From: Streptomyces sp. HB132
GTDB lineage: Bacteria; Actinomycetota; Actinomycetes; Streptomycetales; Streptomycetaceae
NCBI RefSeq assembly: GCF_016909575.1
Contig: NZ_JAFBGA010000011.1
Coordinates: forward strand, 124,001-188,000
Length of the DNA: 64,000 nt
Reading direction: 5' to 3'
A program made the translations under genes and the position numbers. Below are positions 26,519 through 35,567 of the stretch, piece by piece; positions within the stretch are counted from its first letter, which is position 1, and each line of letters begins with the position of its first letter. A model generated the notes under the pieces. The model made no database searches, had not been told where the DNA came from, and worked only from the letters and a program-made list of their open reading frames with translations.

Positions 26519-26842
26519 ATGCATATCAGGGGCGACCACGCCGAGCTGGCCGTCGGGGGCCGCCTCGATGTCCGAAGCGCGGCGGACGCCCGTACGGTCC
26601 TGCATTCGGCCGTCGACGACGGAGCCGGCGATCTCGTGCTGAACCTGACCGAGCTCGACTCGTGGGACGCCACCGGACTCGGCGTCATCATGGGTGCGCA
26701 CCGCAGAGCCGGCCGGGCCGGCCGGCGGCTGGTGCTGCGCGGCGTGCCGCCGCAGATGCAGCGCCTGCTGGTGGCGACGAGGCTTCACAGGATCCTCGCG
26801 ATCGAGGGCGGTCTCGCCGCGGAATCACTGCCGCGCGTCTGA
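26519..26842 (+). CDS. STAS domain protein (anti-sigma factor antagonist-like)
   Basis: A single 107-residue STAS domain of the SpoIIAA/RsbV/BldG kind: VGGRLDVRSAADARTVLHSAV, then LNLTELDSWDATGLGVIMGAHRRA, then LRGVPPQMQRLLVATRLHRIL. In phosphorylatable antagonists the loop reads D-S-S/T-G; here it is D-A-T-G, so the usual Ser is Ala and only Thr could accept phosphate. No anti-sigma kinase gene is adjacent. The ATG at 26519 has GGGGAG 6 nt upstream; the frame is open further upstream without a comparable site. Confidence 0.82.
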   Translation: MHIRGDHAELAVGGRLDVRSAADARTVLHSAVDDGAGDLVLNLTELDSWDATGLGVIMGAHRRAGRAGRRLVLRGVPPQMQRLLVATRLHRILAIEGGLAAESLPRV

Positions 26843-27121
26843 AGGTGTCCACGAAGCCCCCGGCGCCTCCCGCCCGTAAGGTCCGGGATGTTCGGCGGTG
26901 GGAGGTGCGGGTACGGGCGATACACGCACAATCCTCACGAGAACGTGATGTCAGGGACGGCGCGGCCCCCCGCCGGTTCGTAGATACTGTGCGAAGGTTT
27001 AGGGTTCGGCCGTCTGCCGATCGACGAGAACCCCCCTGGCGGACACCGGACCGGGAGCGACAGCGGGGCGTGCGAGGCCGGAGGGGGCAACCGCGCGCTG
27101 CGCGTCTGGGGGACTGAGACG

Positions 27122-29584
27122 ATGAACCCGACACACCGGGGACCGGAAGAGTACGGCGACGACCGTTCCGGTGACGACGGCGCGCCGCGACGTCCGTCCC
27201 GTGACCCGCTGACCCCCGACTTCGGGCACCAGACGCCCCAGCAGTCGCGCACGGTGCAGCTGATATCGGGCGACTTCCTGCTCACGGTCAATCCGGTCGA
27301 CGGCAGCGAGATCGAGCCCTGCCGCCCGGGGGAGCGGCCCGACGCGCCCGTCCGGCGCACCGCCGCCCAGCGCGTGGACCGCGAGCGTGCCGCCGCGCCG
27401 CCCGTCCCGCCGGGCCCGCCCTCGCCTCAGACGCCCCTCCTCGAACGCCGGGACGAGCGCGAGCGGTTGGTGCGGCTGCTCGCCCGTGGCCGCTCCGTGT
27501 GCCTCACGGGTGCGCCGGGTTCCGGCCGCACGGCCCTCCTGGACGCTGTCGCCGCCGACTGCGCGGACCTGGCGCCCGACGGGGTCGTACGGCTCTCCGG
27601 GCACAAGCGGACCGCCGGTGAGCTGCTCCACGGGCTGTTCGAGGCCGTGTACAGCGCCCCGCTGTACCGCCCCGACCGCGAAGGGCTCGTCGAGCTCGTC
27701 CACGGCATCGGCGCCGTAGTCGTCGTCGACGACCTGGAGTTCGGCGGCGCCGCGCTCCAGGAGCTGCTCGACGCGACTCCGGAGTGCGCGTTCCTCTTCG
27801 CCACGGCCCCCGACGCGGCGGCGCCGCCGGCCGAGGCGAACCTCGAAGAGGTCCTCCTCGCCGGTCTCGGCCGCAGCGCCTCGATCGAGCTCATGGAACA
27901 CGTCGTGGAACGCGCGCTCACCGACGAGGAGGCGAACTGGGCGGGCGACCTCTGGTTCGAGTCCGAAGGACTGCCGCTGCGCTTCGTCCAGGCCGGCGCC
28001 CTCCTGCGCCGGCGCGACGGCATGCGCACCGACCAGGACGTGTCCGACGACTACGACGACCCGGCCGACGCGCCCTTCGGCCGGGCCGAGCCGGCCCACC
28101 TCCCGCTGCCCAGCCTCGGTGAGGGCGCGGCACCGGCCGCCCTGCTCGCCTCCCGGCTGAGCGAGGCCGCACGGGAGACCCTGCGCTTCGCCGTCGCGCT
28201 CGGCGGTGAGGTGCCGCACCAGGCCCATCTGCCGGCTCTGGTGGGGGACACCCATGCCGACGCCGCACTGGGCGAGCTGGCGGTCAGCGGTCTGCTCTCC
28301 GCGGCCGGACCTCGCTACCGGCTGGCCGCCGGGGTCCTGGCGCAGCTGGAGGCGAGCGGCTACGGCGAGAGTGCGGAGGACCACGCCCGCAGCGCCGCCC
28401 AGCACTTCGCCTGGTGGGCGGCGCACCCGTCCGTCACCCCGGAACGCGCGGTCGCCGAGGCGGACGCCATCCTCGCCTCGATCGCCCGACTCGTCCCCGC
28501 CGAGGCTCCGGGACAGGCCAGCGTTGCCGTCCTGCTGGCCCGTAGCGCCGCCCCGGCCTTCGCGGCCGGGATGCAGTGGGGCGCCTGGGAGAAGGCCCTC
28601 AGAGCGGGCCAGGAGGCCGCGCGGATCGCCGGTGAGGTCGCGGAAGAGGCTTACTTTCACCATGAGTTGGGCGTCCTCGCGCTCTGCACCGGCCTGCTGG
28701 ACCGTGCCAGGGCCGAACTCGAGGCCTCCGTCGGCATGCGCGGTGCGCTCGCCGACAAGCCCGGCGCGGTGGCCGGGCGACGCGCGCTCGCCCTCGTCGC
28801 GGACCGCTCGGGCGAACCGGTGCTCAGTATCCACGCGGGCGACGAGGCGCCCGACTCGCGTCACGACGAGTCGGCCTCCCCCTCCGGCGGCCCGGCGGCC
28901 AAGCCGCTCTTCCCCCGGGTGACCGATACATCCGGGACCCTGATCACCCGTCAGGCCCCGCCCCGCCCCGGTGCACCCTCCGGGCGTGCTGGAGTGCTCC
29001 TCGGCGCACGGCGCAATCTCGTCGCGGTGGGCGCGGGCGCGCTGCTGGCGGCGGTGCTCGGCACCGTGGTGACGCTCGGTGCCACCTCGGGGAGCGAGGA
29101 TCCGGAGGGGCAGAGCATCACGACCGAGCAGTCGGCGAACGAGGACGGCGGCGAGAGCGGCGTCTCCGCGGACGAACCGGCCGACGACCCCGTCACCGGC
29201 GAAGGCACGGCCGGCGGCGGTTCCTCGTCCCCCGGCCCGTCCGGCACCGCCACCCCGTCCACGAGCGGAACCCCGTCCCCGGGCGCCACGGACCCCGGTA
29301 CGAGTCCGGGAACGGGCGACTCGTCGAGCGACAGCCCCAGTGACTCCCCGACGCAGGGCAGTCCGTCGCCCACGAAGAAGCCGACGAAGACGCCGACCAC
29401 GTCGCCCAGCGAGTCCGAGACCCCCAGCGAGTCCCCGACCGACCCCGAGTCCCCGTCGCCCACTCCGTCGGAGTCGGAGACGACCACGGACCCGTCCACG
29501 TCGGACTCCGCGAGCGGCCCGGCCGAGACCGTCACCGCGTCGACGACGCAGGACGGATCCGGTTCTCCGACGACGACCGCCTGA
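27122..29584 (+). CDS. Large membrane-anchored P-loop NTPase-like protein with Ser/Thr/Pro-rich outer tail
   Basis: The 820-residue protein has a charged N-terminus, a nucleotide-binding-like region with TGAPGSGRTALL at about 129-140 and a Walker B-like AVVVVDDLE at about 198-206, and a long helical region resembling the winged-helix/TPR parts of STAND/AAA regulators (about 290-600). One membrane helix follows (about 637-657), then an outer tail of roughly 160 residues almost wholly Ser, Thr, Pro, Gly, Asp and Glu. The canonical Walker A Lys is Arg136, so hydrolysis is doubtful. The outside tail could be O-mannosylated and span the wall. No partner is evident; the function is unknown. Confidence 0.78.
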   Translation: MNPTHRGPEEYGDDRSGDDGAPRRPSRDPLTPDFGHQTPQQSRTVQLISGDFLLTVNPVDGSEIEPCRPGERPDAPVRRTAAQRVDRERAAAPPVPPGPPSPQTPLLERRDERERLVRLLARGRSVCLTGAPGSGRTALLDAVAADCADLAPDGVVRLSGHKRTAGELLHGLFEAVYSAPLYRPDREGLVELVHGIGAVVVVDDLEFGGAALQELLDATPECAFLFATAPDAAAPPAEANLEEVLLAGLGRSASIELMEHVVERALTDEEANWAGDLWFESEGLPLRFVQAGALLRRRDGMRTDQDVSDDYDDPADAPFGRAEPAHLPLPSLGEGAAPAALLASRLSEAARETLRFAVALGGEVPHQAHLPALVGDTHADAALGELAVSGLLSAAGPRYRLAAGVLAQLEASGYGESAEDHARSAAQHFAWWAAHPSVTPERAVAEADAILASIARLVPAEAPGQASVAVLLARSAAPAFAAGMQWGAWEKALRAGQEAARIAGEVAEEAYFHHELGVLALCTGLLDRARAELEASVGMRGALADKPGAVAGRRALALVADRSGEPVLSIHAGDEAPDSRHDESASPSGGPAAKPLFPRVTDTSGTLITRQAPPRPGAPSGRAGVLLGARRNLVAVGAGALLAAVLGTVVTLGATSGSEDPEGQSITTEQSANEDGGESGVSADEPADDPVTGEGTAGGGSSSPGPSGTATPSTSGTPSPGATDPGTSPGTGDSSSDSPSDSPTQGSPSPTKKPTKTPTTSPSESETPSESPTDPESPSPTPSESETTTDPSTSDSASGPAETVTASTTQDGSGSPTTTA

Positions 29585-29593
29585 GAACGGAGA

Positions 29594-29630
29594 ACGCCGT
29601 ACGGGCCCGGAAGCCGGGCCCGTACGGCGT
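29594..29630. terminator. Bidirectional terminator between convergent genes
   Basis: A perfect 17-bp stem (29594-29610 with 29614-29630) with a 3-nt AAG loop lies between the convergent P-loop protein gene and nucS. Confidence 0.9.
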
Positions 29631-29655
29631 CACCGGGGTGATACCGCCCCGTGGG

Positions 29656-30327
29656 TCAGAACAGTCGCAGCTTGTCGTCCTCGATGCCGCGCATCGCGTC
29701 GTAGTCGAGGACCAGGCACCCGATGCCGCGGTCCGTCGCCAGCACCCGGGCCTGCGGCTTGATCTCCTGCGCGGCGAACACGCCCCGTACCGGGGCCAGG
29801 TGCGGATCGCGGTTGAGCAGCTCCAGGTAGCGGGTCAGCTGCTCGACGCCGTCGATGTCGCCCCGCCGCTTCAGCTCCACGGCCACCGTGGCACCGTCCG
29901 CGTCCCGGCACAGGATGTCGACCGGACCGATCGCGGTCGGATACTCGCGGCGGATCAGGGTGTAGCCCTCGCCGATCGTCTCGATCCGGTCGGCGAGCAG
30001 CTCCTGGAGGTGCGCCTCCACGCCGTCCTTGATGAGCCCCGGGTCGACACCCAGCTCATGGGACGAGTCGTGGAGGATCTGCTCCATCGTGATGATCAGT
30101 TTCTCGCCCGCTTTGTTGACCACGGTCCAGACACCCTCGGTTTCGTCGGCGCCCTCCTTGAGGGTGCACGGCGGGGACATCCAGTTGAGAGGTTTGTACG
30201 CCCGGTCGTCGGCGTGGATCGACACGCTGCCGTCCGCCTTCACGAGGATCAGACGGGGGGCGGAGGGCAGGTGGGCAGTGAGCCGGCCCGCGTAGTCCAC
30301 GGAGCAACGGGCGATGACGAGACGCAT
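29656..30327 (-). CDS. nucS: Mismatch-specific endonuclease NucS (EndoMS)
   Basis: NucS cleaves both strands at mismatches and provides the non-canonical mismatch repair of actinobacteria, which lack MutS/MutL. The 223-residue protein has the N-terminal DNA-binding/dimer domain (MRLVIARCSVDYAGRL) and a C-terminal RecB-like nuclease domain with catalytic residues D137 (GPVDILC), E151 and K153 (VAVELKRR). It ends in DDKLRLF, a C-terminal motif consistent with beta-clamp binding. The ATG at 30327 is the family start. It is convergent with the P-loop gene and has its own promoter region upstream. Confidence 0.95.
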   Translation of the reverse strand: MRLVIARCSVDYAGRLTAHLPSAPRLILVKADGSVSIHADDRAYKPLNWMSPPCTLKEGADETEGVWTVVNKAGEKLIITMEQILHDSSHELGVDPGLIKDGVEAHLQELLADRIETIGEGYTLIRREYPTAIGPVDILCRDADGATVAVELKRRGDIDGVEQLTRYLELLNRDPHLAPVRGVFAAQEIKPQARVLATDRGIGCLVLDYDAMRGIEDDKLRLF

Positions 30328-30585
30328 GGTCGGCAACGCTACTCGACGACCACGGGTGCACGCGATTCGCGCACCCGTCACTCACGCGACCCGAGGGACG
30401 CAGATCTGGCTTGCCCCTCTTTGCGACCGTTCGTTGTTGGCCGGTTGTGTTCCCAATCTCCTGGTGCGGCCCGGACTGCACCCTTACCGTGTAAGCAGGA
30501 GGTCGCCGTCTGTGTACGCAGCGTCGCCACCCAGCCCTGCCCGTAAGGCCCCGGCCACCTGTCCGGGGCCGCGAGAGGAGAACTC

Positions 30586-30978
30586 ATGTCGCTCGACGTC
30601 TCACCGGCGCTGTTGGAACAGGCCGAGCGAGGCGAGGTCGACGAAGCCGACTTCGTCGACTGCGTCCGGACCTCCCTGCCCTATGCATGGGAGATGATCA
30701 GCTCTCTGGTGGCCCAGCTGAAGGTCGACGGCGGGCAGTTCGCCGACAACCAGACGCCCCCGCCGGACGAGCAGGCACGTGGTCAGCTGCTGCGTGCGCT
30801 CGCGAGTGATGCGATACGCGGCGCGCTGCAGCGGCACTTCGGAGTGCGCCTGGCATTCCAGAACTGCCACCGCCTCGCGGTGTTCCCGCTGGACGCGTCG
30901 GTCGACGAGCGACTGGCCCGATTCACCTCGGTGCGAGGACAGTTGCTCAACCAGTCGCCCGAACTCCGGGACTGCTGA
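30586..30978 (+). CDS. Conserved actinobacterial protein, SCO5389 family
   Basis: A 130-residue soluble protein with no recognised catalytic motif. It is acidic and mostly helical by composition (SPALLEQAERGEVDEADFVDCVRTSLPYAWEMI). The same gene follows nucS in Streptomyces, and the family is named after the S. coelicolor locus. GAGAGGAG precedes the ATG. The 258-nt upstream gap, shared with nucS, should hold divergent promoters. No function can be assigned. Confidence 0.8.
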   Translation: MSLDVSPALLEQAERGEVDEADFVDCVRTSLPYAWEMISSLVAQLKVDGGQFADNQTPPPDEQARGQLLRALASDAIRGALQRHFGVRLAFQNCHRLAVFPLDASVDERLARFTSVRGQLLNQSPELRDC

Positions 30979-31075
30979 ACGCTTCTGCTGCCGCTTCGGG
31001 CCGCGGGAGGTGCAACTGGCTCCGGGGCGGCAGCTCCCGTACCACCGCACCACCAGGACCACCTGCGTGAACGGA

Positions 31076-32107
31076 TCACTTCAGCAACGGCAGCACTTCC
31101 GTGCCCAGCCGCTGCACGTTCGTCTCCGTCGCCGCGAGATCGCCCGAGCCCTCCACCATGAGGGCGTACCGGGTGATGCCCGTGCGCTCAGCCGTGGCCG
31201 CCAGCCGGTCCGCGGCGAAACGGGGCGGTCCCACCGGATGCAGGCCGCAGAGGAACTCCGTGTACGCGACGGGGTCCCGCATGACCCGGTGCCGGCCGTC
31301 GACCGTCACATGGGCGTCGAGCCCCTGCCTCAGCCAGCCCGGCATCGCCTTCACGAGCGTCTCCAGGGCGTCCGCGGGACTGTCGGCGATCTGGGCCACC
31401 CCCGCGGACACATGTGCTACTCGCTCCACGACCTCCGCCGGCTGGCCGGCCTCCCGGGCGGCCGATCGCCACAGAGCGACCATGTCTGCCTTCTCCTCGT
31501 CGCCGCAATGCATCCCGAGGAGCATGGGCAAACCCTTTGCGGCGGCGAGTTCCACGCTTTTCGGCGACGTGCAGGCGACGATCACCTCGGGGCCCGGCGG
31601 GCCGTCCCCGAGCAGCTCGTCGGCGCGCGGCACGACGGCCACCTCGCGGAAGTCGTAACGCCGGCCGCTCCCCGCCACCCGGGGCTTTTCCAGCCATGCG
31701 AGCAGCAGCTCCAGAGCCTCAGGGAAGCCCCTTTCGTACGCCCCGAGCCCGCCTCCGAAGACCTCCAGGTCGATCCACGGACCGCCGCGCCCCACCCCGA
31801 GGGAGAAGCGGCCTCCGCTGGTCAGGTGCAGCAGCGCGGCCTGCTCGCCGAGCGCGACGGGGTGCAGGTTCGGCAGCACGCTCACCGCCGTCCCCACGCG
31901 GATCCGGCGGGTGCGGCCGAGCAGCAGGGCGGCCAGTGTCGTGGCGGACGGGCACACCCCGTACGGCACGAAGTGGTGCTCCGCGAGCCAGACGGAGTCG
32001 AGCCCCGACTCCTCCGCGACCTCGGCGGACCTGACGGCCCGGTGCAGGGCCTCACCCTGCCCCTGTCCCGGGAACTGGGCTGCCAGTACGAACGTTCCTA
32101 CGCGCAT
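31076..32107 (-). CDS. LLM-class (luciferase-like) flavin-dependent oxidoreductase
   Basis: A 343-residue TIM-barrel protein of the bacterial luciferase-like monooxygenase superfamily, using reduced FMN or F420. It starts MRVGTFVLAAQFPGQGQ and shows the usual SVWLAEHHFVPYGVCPSATTLAALLLGRT, LHPVALGEQAALL and SLGVGRGGPWIDLEVFG blocks. Flavin or F420 specificity and the substrate cannot be told from sequence. The ATG at 32107 follows an AAGGAGG site; the frame extends upstream but loses similarity. It is transcribed toward the end of the SCO5389-family gene. Confidence 0.9.
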   Translation of the reverse strand: MRVGTFVLAAQFPGQGQGEALHRAVRSAEVAEESGLDSVWLAEHHFVPYGVCPSATTLAALLLGRTRRIRVGTAVSVLPNLHPVALGEQAALLHLTSGGRFSLGVGRGGPWIDLEVFGGGLGAYERGFPEALELLLAWLEKPRVAGSGRRYDFREVAVVPRADELLGDGPPGPEVIVACTSPKSVELAAAKGLPMLLGMHCGDEEKADMVALWRSAAREAGQPAEVVERVAHVSAGVAQIADSPADALETLVKAMPGWLRQGLDAHVTVDGRHRVMRDPVAYTEFLCGLHPVGPPRFAADRLAATAERTGITRYALMVEGSGDLAATETNVQRLGTEVLPLLK

Positions 32108-32319
32108 CGCCTTCTGCCTCCTTGCGGCCGACGCGGCTGTCCCCCTCACTGGCAACAACGTCTGACACGTGCCAAGGGCACGGTCCACGGCGAAGTTGTT
32201 GCGATTTTCCGGTAACCCACCCGCCCGTCGCCGCTCACGCGTCACTCCTGACACGGGCCTGCGGCCGATGCCTCTAGGCTGGACGGAACAATCCGCCCCA
32301 ACACCCCGTGAGGTGTCCC

Positions 32320-32649
32320 GTGTCCCCGCGCCGCAACCGCCCCCGAGGTGGCGAGAGTCCCACCGGCAGCCCAGGAGGTGCGGGGGAGCGGTACGGCGGG
32401 GGCGGTGCCACGGAGAGCTGGCAGGGAGAGGAGTGGTCGGTGCGCCCGGTGAGCGGCGCGAGCGCGGCGGGCAAGCGCTACCGCTGCCCCGGCTGCGACC
32501 AGGAGATCCCCTCCGGGGTCCCGCACCTCGTCGCCTGGCCCGAGTTCGGCGGGATCGACGACCGCAGGCACTGGCACAAGGCCTGCTGGAACGCGAAGGA
32601 CCGCCGCACCACACGGGTGCAGCGGTCCAGGAACGCTCCGCGTTACTGA
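32320..32649 (+). CDS. Small protein with Cys/His zinc-ribbon-like motif
   Basis: A 109-residue protein with a Gly/Arg-rich disordered N-terminus of about 45 residues and a compact C-terminal part containing CPGCDQEIPSGVPHLVAWP and RRHWHKACW. The spacing C-x2-C...H...H-x3-C suggests a treble-clef or zinc-ribbon fold. Homologues are common in streptomycetes and often labelled ATP/GTP-binding without support. The GTG at 32320 has a GAGG site 6 nt upstream; GTG 32308 is also in frame. It is divergent from the LLM oxidoreductase. A role in RNA or protein binding is only a guess. Confidence 0.72.
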   Translation: MSPRRNRPRGGESPTGSPGGAGERYGGGGATESWQGEEWSVRPVSGASAAGKRYRCPGCDQEIPSGVPHLVAWPEFGGIDDRRHWHKACWNAKDRRTTRVQRSRNAPRY

Positions 32650-32650
32650 G

Positions 32651-33508
32651 TCACACGTCCCGCCGGTCCAGCGACGCGAAGGCGCCTGCCATGGCCACCG
32701 CGGTCACGCCGACGATGATCCACAGTGGCTCCCAGCCGGTCGGCCCCGACGTGGTCACCGACGCTTCGTACAACGAGCCGATCTGGTTGGGGATCGAGTA
32801 CTCGAGGAGGGCCTGCTGCACCCCGGCCAGCGTCGGCGAGAACATGAAGATCGCCAGCACCAGGGGGAGCAGCACCACCGCGATCATGATCGTGATGGCG
32901 CCCGCCGAGTGCCGGACGATCGCGCCGACCGCGAGCGAGAGCAGCCCGAGCGTCGCGACGTAGAGGCCCACCCCCACCGTGGAGCGCACCCAGAAGCCGG
33001 TGCCGGGTGTCGCCCCGTCCAGCATGGCCGTCTGCAGGACGCCCACGACGCCGGTGGTCACCGTGGTGATCGTGAAGGCGAGCAGGAAGAAGACGACCGC
33101 CTTCGCGATCAGAATCCGCGACCGGCTCGGGCACGCGGTCAGCGTCGTCCTGATCATCCCGGTGCTGTACTCGGCCGCGATGGTCAGCACGCCCAGGGTG
33201 ATCACGCAGATCGATCCGAGCAGTACGCCGAAGAAGCCCAGGCTGAGCACCGGGGTGTCGTCCAGGGGGGCCTCCGAGAGGCTCACGACGAACGCGGTGA
33301 GCAGCCCGACGCCGAGCAGCAGCACGATCATCACGCCGAGCGTCCACATCGTGGAGCGCACGGAGCGGATCTTCGTCCACTCGGAGGCGATCGCGTCGCC
33401 GAGGCCGGGAGTGCGCACGGGGATCGGCGAGGTGTACAGGGCGTGCGGGTCCTGTTGCGGTTGCTGGGGAGCCTGGTCCGCCTGCGGCGGAGTGGCCGGC
33501 GTCGTCAT
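32651..33508 (-). CDS. ABC transporter permease (ABC-2 type), second pair
   Basis: A 285-residue membrane protein with a Pro/Gln-rich cytoplasmic N-terminus (about 30 residues), a conserved SEWTKIRSVRSTMWT coupling segment and about six membrane helices. It contains TIAAEYSTGMIRTTLTA, shared almost exactly with the permease at 34783-35562. It overlaps its ATPase gene by 4 nt (ATGA). The pair is a tandem duplicate of the neighbouring pair. The substrate is unknown. Confidence 0.9.
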   Translation of the reverse strand: MTTPATPPQADQAPQQPQQDPHALYTSPIPVRTPGLGDAIASEWTKIRSVRSTMWTLGVMIVLLLGVGLLTAFVVSLSEAPLDDTPVLSLGFFGVLLGSICVITLGVLTIAAEYSTGMIRTTLTACPSRSRILIAKAVVFFLLAFTITTVTTGVVGVLQTAMLDGATPGTGFWVRSTVGVGLYVATLGLLSLAVGAIVRHSAGAITIMIAVVLLPLVLAIFMFSPTLAGVQQALLEYSIPNQIGSLYEASVTTSGPTGWEPLWIIVGVTAVAMAGAFASLDRRDV

Positions 33509-34644
33509 CGGGAGTCCTCGCTGGTCCTGCGCTCGGTCCGGTCCGCGGTGGCCGCGGAGGTGGGGGCGGGTGCCGGTGCGTCGGCGTGCCGGCTCTGTCC
33601 CGGGGGCGGCGGGGCGTACCAGCCCTCCTGGGGGACCTCCTGCGGGGCGTGGCCGGGCTGCGCGTGGGCCTCGTGGCCCGGGTACCCGTAGCCGGGCGGG
33701 GGCAGCTGGAGGCCCTCCTTCGCGTCCGCAGTGGAGCGGTAGTCCACGACGCCCTGCGTCATCCGCATGTACGCCTCCTCGAGCGACGCCCGGTGCGGCG
33801 AGAGTTCCCACAGCCGGACGTCCGACTCGTGCGCCAGGTCGCTGATGCGGGACAGGCCCAGCCCGGTGATCCGCAGGGCACCGTCCGGCTCCGGCATCAC
33901 TCTGCCGCCCGCCTCCGTGAGCGAGGCGGTCAGCTTCTCCCGCTGCTCCGGCCGGTCCGCCGGGACGCGGACCCGGGCGAAGTCCGCGGAGTTCGCCGAG
34001 ATGAAGTCGGTGACACTCATGTCGGAGAGCAGTTGTCCTCGGCCGATCACGATCAAGTGGTCGGCCGTGAGGGCCATCTCGCTCATCAGGTGGCTGGAGA
34101 CGAAGACCGTGCGGCCCTCGGAAGCCAGCTGCTTCATCAGGTTGCGGACCCACAGGATGCCCTCGGGGTCGAGTCCGTTGACCGGCTCGTCGAAGAGCAG
34201 CACCTGCGGGTCGCCGAGCAGCGCGGCCGCGATCCCCAGCCGCTGTCCCATACCGAGGGAGAAGCCGTTGGACCGCTTCTTCGCGACGTCCTGCAGCCCG
34301 ACGACGCCGAGGACCTCGTCCACCCGGGCCGCCGGGATGCCCGCCAGCTGGGCCAGGGACAGCAGGTGGTTGCGGGCGCTGCGTCCGCCGTGCACGGCCT
34401 TGGCGTCGAGCAGGGCCCCCACCTGGCGCGGGGCGTTGGGGAGGCTGCGGAAGGCGTGCCCGCCGATCGTCACGTGCCCGGAGGTGGGCCGGTCCAGCCC
34501 GAGCATCATGCGCATGGTGGTGGACTTGCCCGACCCGTTCGGACCGAGGAACCCCGTGACGGCACCGGGACGCACCTGGAAGGAAAGGTTGTGCACGGCC
34601 GTCTTCGCGCCGTAGCGCTTCGTCAGGCCGACTGCCTCGATCAT
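33505..34644 (-). CDS. ABC transporter ATP-binding protein with Pro-rich C-terminal tail
   Basis: A 379-residue ATPase: Walker A GPNGSGKST, variant signature SLGMGQRLG, Walker B VLLFDEPVNGLDP and H-loop SSHLMSEMALTADH. After the ABC domain (about 1-225) and a regulatory region, it has a tail of roughly 80 residues rich in Pro, Gly, His and Ala, absent from most relatives. It is highly similar to the ATPase at 35568-36578, with identical GFSLGMGQRLGIAAALLGDP. That LGMGQ signature is typical of the bacitracin/lantibiotic-resistance-like class. Confidence 0.92.
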   Translation of the reverse strand: MIEAVGLTKRYGAKTAVHNLSFQVRPGAVTGFLGPNGSGKSTTMRMMLGLDRPTSGHVTIGGHAFRSLPNAPRQVGALLDAKAVHGGRSARNHLLSLAQLAGIPAARVDEVLGVVGLQDVAKKRSNGFSLGMGQRLGIAAALLGDPQVLLFDEPVNGLDPEGILWVRNLMKQLASEGRTVFVSSHLMSEMALTADHLIVIGRGQLLSDMSVTDFISANSADFARVRVPADRPEQREKLTASLTEAGGRVMPEPDGALRITGLGLSRISDLAHESDVRLWELSPHRASLEEAYMRMTQGVVDYRSTADAKEGLQLPPPGYGYPGHEAHAQPGHAPQEVPQEGWYAPPPPGQSRHADAPAPAPTSAATADRTERRTSEDSR

Positions 34645-34782
34645 TCTCCAGCCCCATCGACTTATCTGTCGTCGGGGCCCAGGCCTCCGGCCGCATGCCC
34701 CCCGTCAAGAGTTAGGAGGATAACCAGCAGCGGGCGGTTCCGGCCAAGCGGAGGCGCGGAGCGTCGGCGTCCCGGGGTCCGT

Positions 34783-35562
34783 TCAGGCGTCCCGCTTCTT
34801 CAGCACCACGTAGCCGCCGATCAGCGCGGCCACCACCCACAGCGCCATGATCCCGAGCCCGGTCCACGGCCCGTACGGTGCCGGATCGCTGTTCAGCGCG
34901 TCCGGTACCACCTGCATGATCTTGGAGCCCGCCTGGTCGGGGAAGTACCGGGCCACGCTCTTGGCACCCGGGACCGCGGAGAGGATCTGCGAGACGAGGA
35001 AGAAGAACGGCATCAGGATGCCCAGCGACAGCATGGAACTGCGCAGCATCGTGGCCACGCCCATCGAGAAGACCGCGATCAGACCCATGTAGATGCCGCC
35101 ACCCACGACGGCGCGCAGTACGTTCTCCGCGCCGATGCCGGTGCCGCGGTCCCCGAGCAGGGCCTGGCTGAGGAAGAAGGTCATGAAGCTGGTGGCGAGT
35201 CCGACCACCAGGGCCAGGACGCCCGCCACCGCGATCTTGCTGAAGAGGAACGACCCGCGCTGCGGCACCGCCGCGAGGGAGGTGCGGATCATGCCGGAGC
35301 TGTACTCCGTACCCACCACCAGGACGCCGAAGACGACCATCGCCAGCTGTCCGAGGACCATCCCGGAGAAGCTCACGAACGTCGGGTCGAAAGTGGCCTG
35401 CTCTGCGGCCGAGAGGTCGTCGAACTGGCTCTTCAGCAGGGCGCTCAGGGCCGCGCCCATGGCGACCGTGACGAGGAACGCGCAGATCAGCGTCCAGGTG
35501 GTCGACGAGACCGTACGGATCTTGGTCCACTCGGAATTCAGGACCGCGGGTACCGATGCCAT
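34783..35562 (-). CDS. ABC transporter permease (ABC-2 type), first pair
   Basis: A 259-residue protein with about six membrane helices, beginning SVPAVLNSEWTKIRTV and sharing GTEYSSGMIRTSLAA with its downstream paralogue. The ATG at 35562 is chosen with GGGGGT 9-10 nt upstream; a GTG at 35571 would overlap the ATPase stop by 4 nt but sits against that site. It probably forms a transporter with the ATPase immediately upstream. Confidence 0.88.
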   Translation of the reverse strand: MASVPAVLNSEWTKIRTVSSTTWTLICAFLVTVAMGAALSALLKSQFDDLSAAEQATFDPTFVSFSGMVLGQLAMVVFGVLVVGTEYSSGMIRTSLAAVPQRGSFLFSKIAVAGVLALVVGLATSFMTFFLSQALLGDRGTGIGAENVLRAVVGGGIYMGLIAVFSMGVATMLRSSMLSLGILMPFFFLVSQILSAVPGAKSVARYFPDQAGSKIMQVVPDALNSDPAPYGPWTGLGIMALWVVAALIGGYVVLKKRDA

Positions 35563-35567
35563 CGCCG

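Noticed and set aside
26999..28864. A 621-codon minus-strand frame opposite the P-loop protein
   Set aside because: It also crosses the upstream promoter region. No start context and low-complexity Gly/Arg composition.
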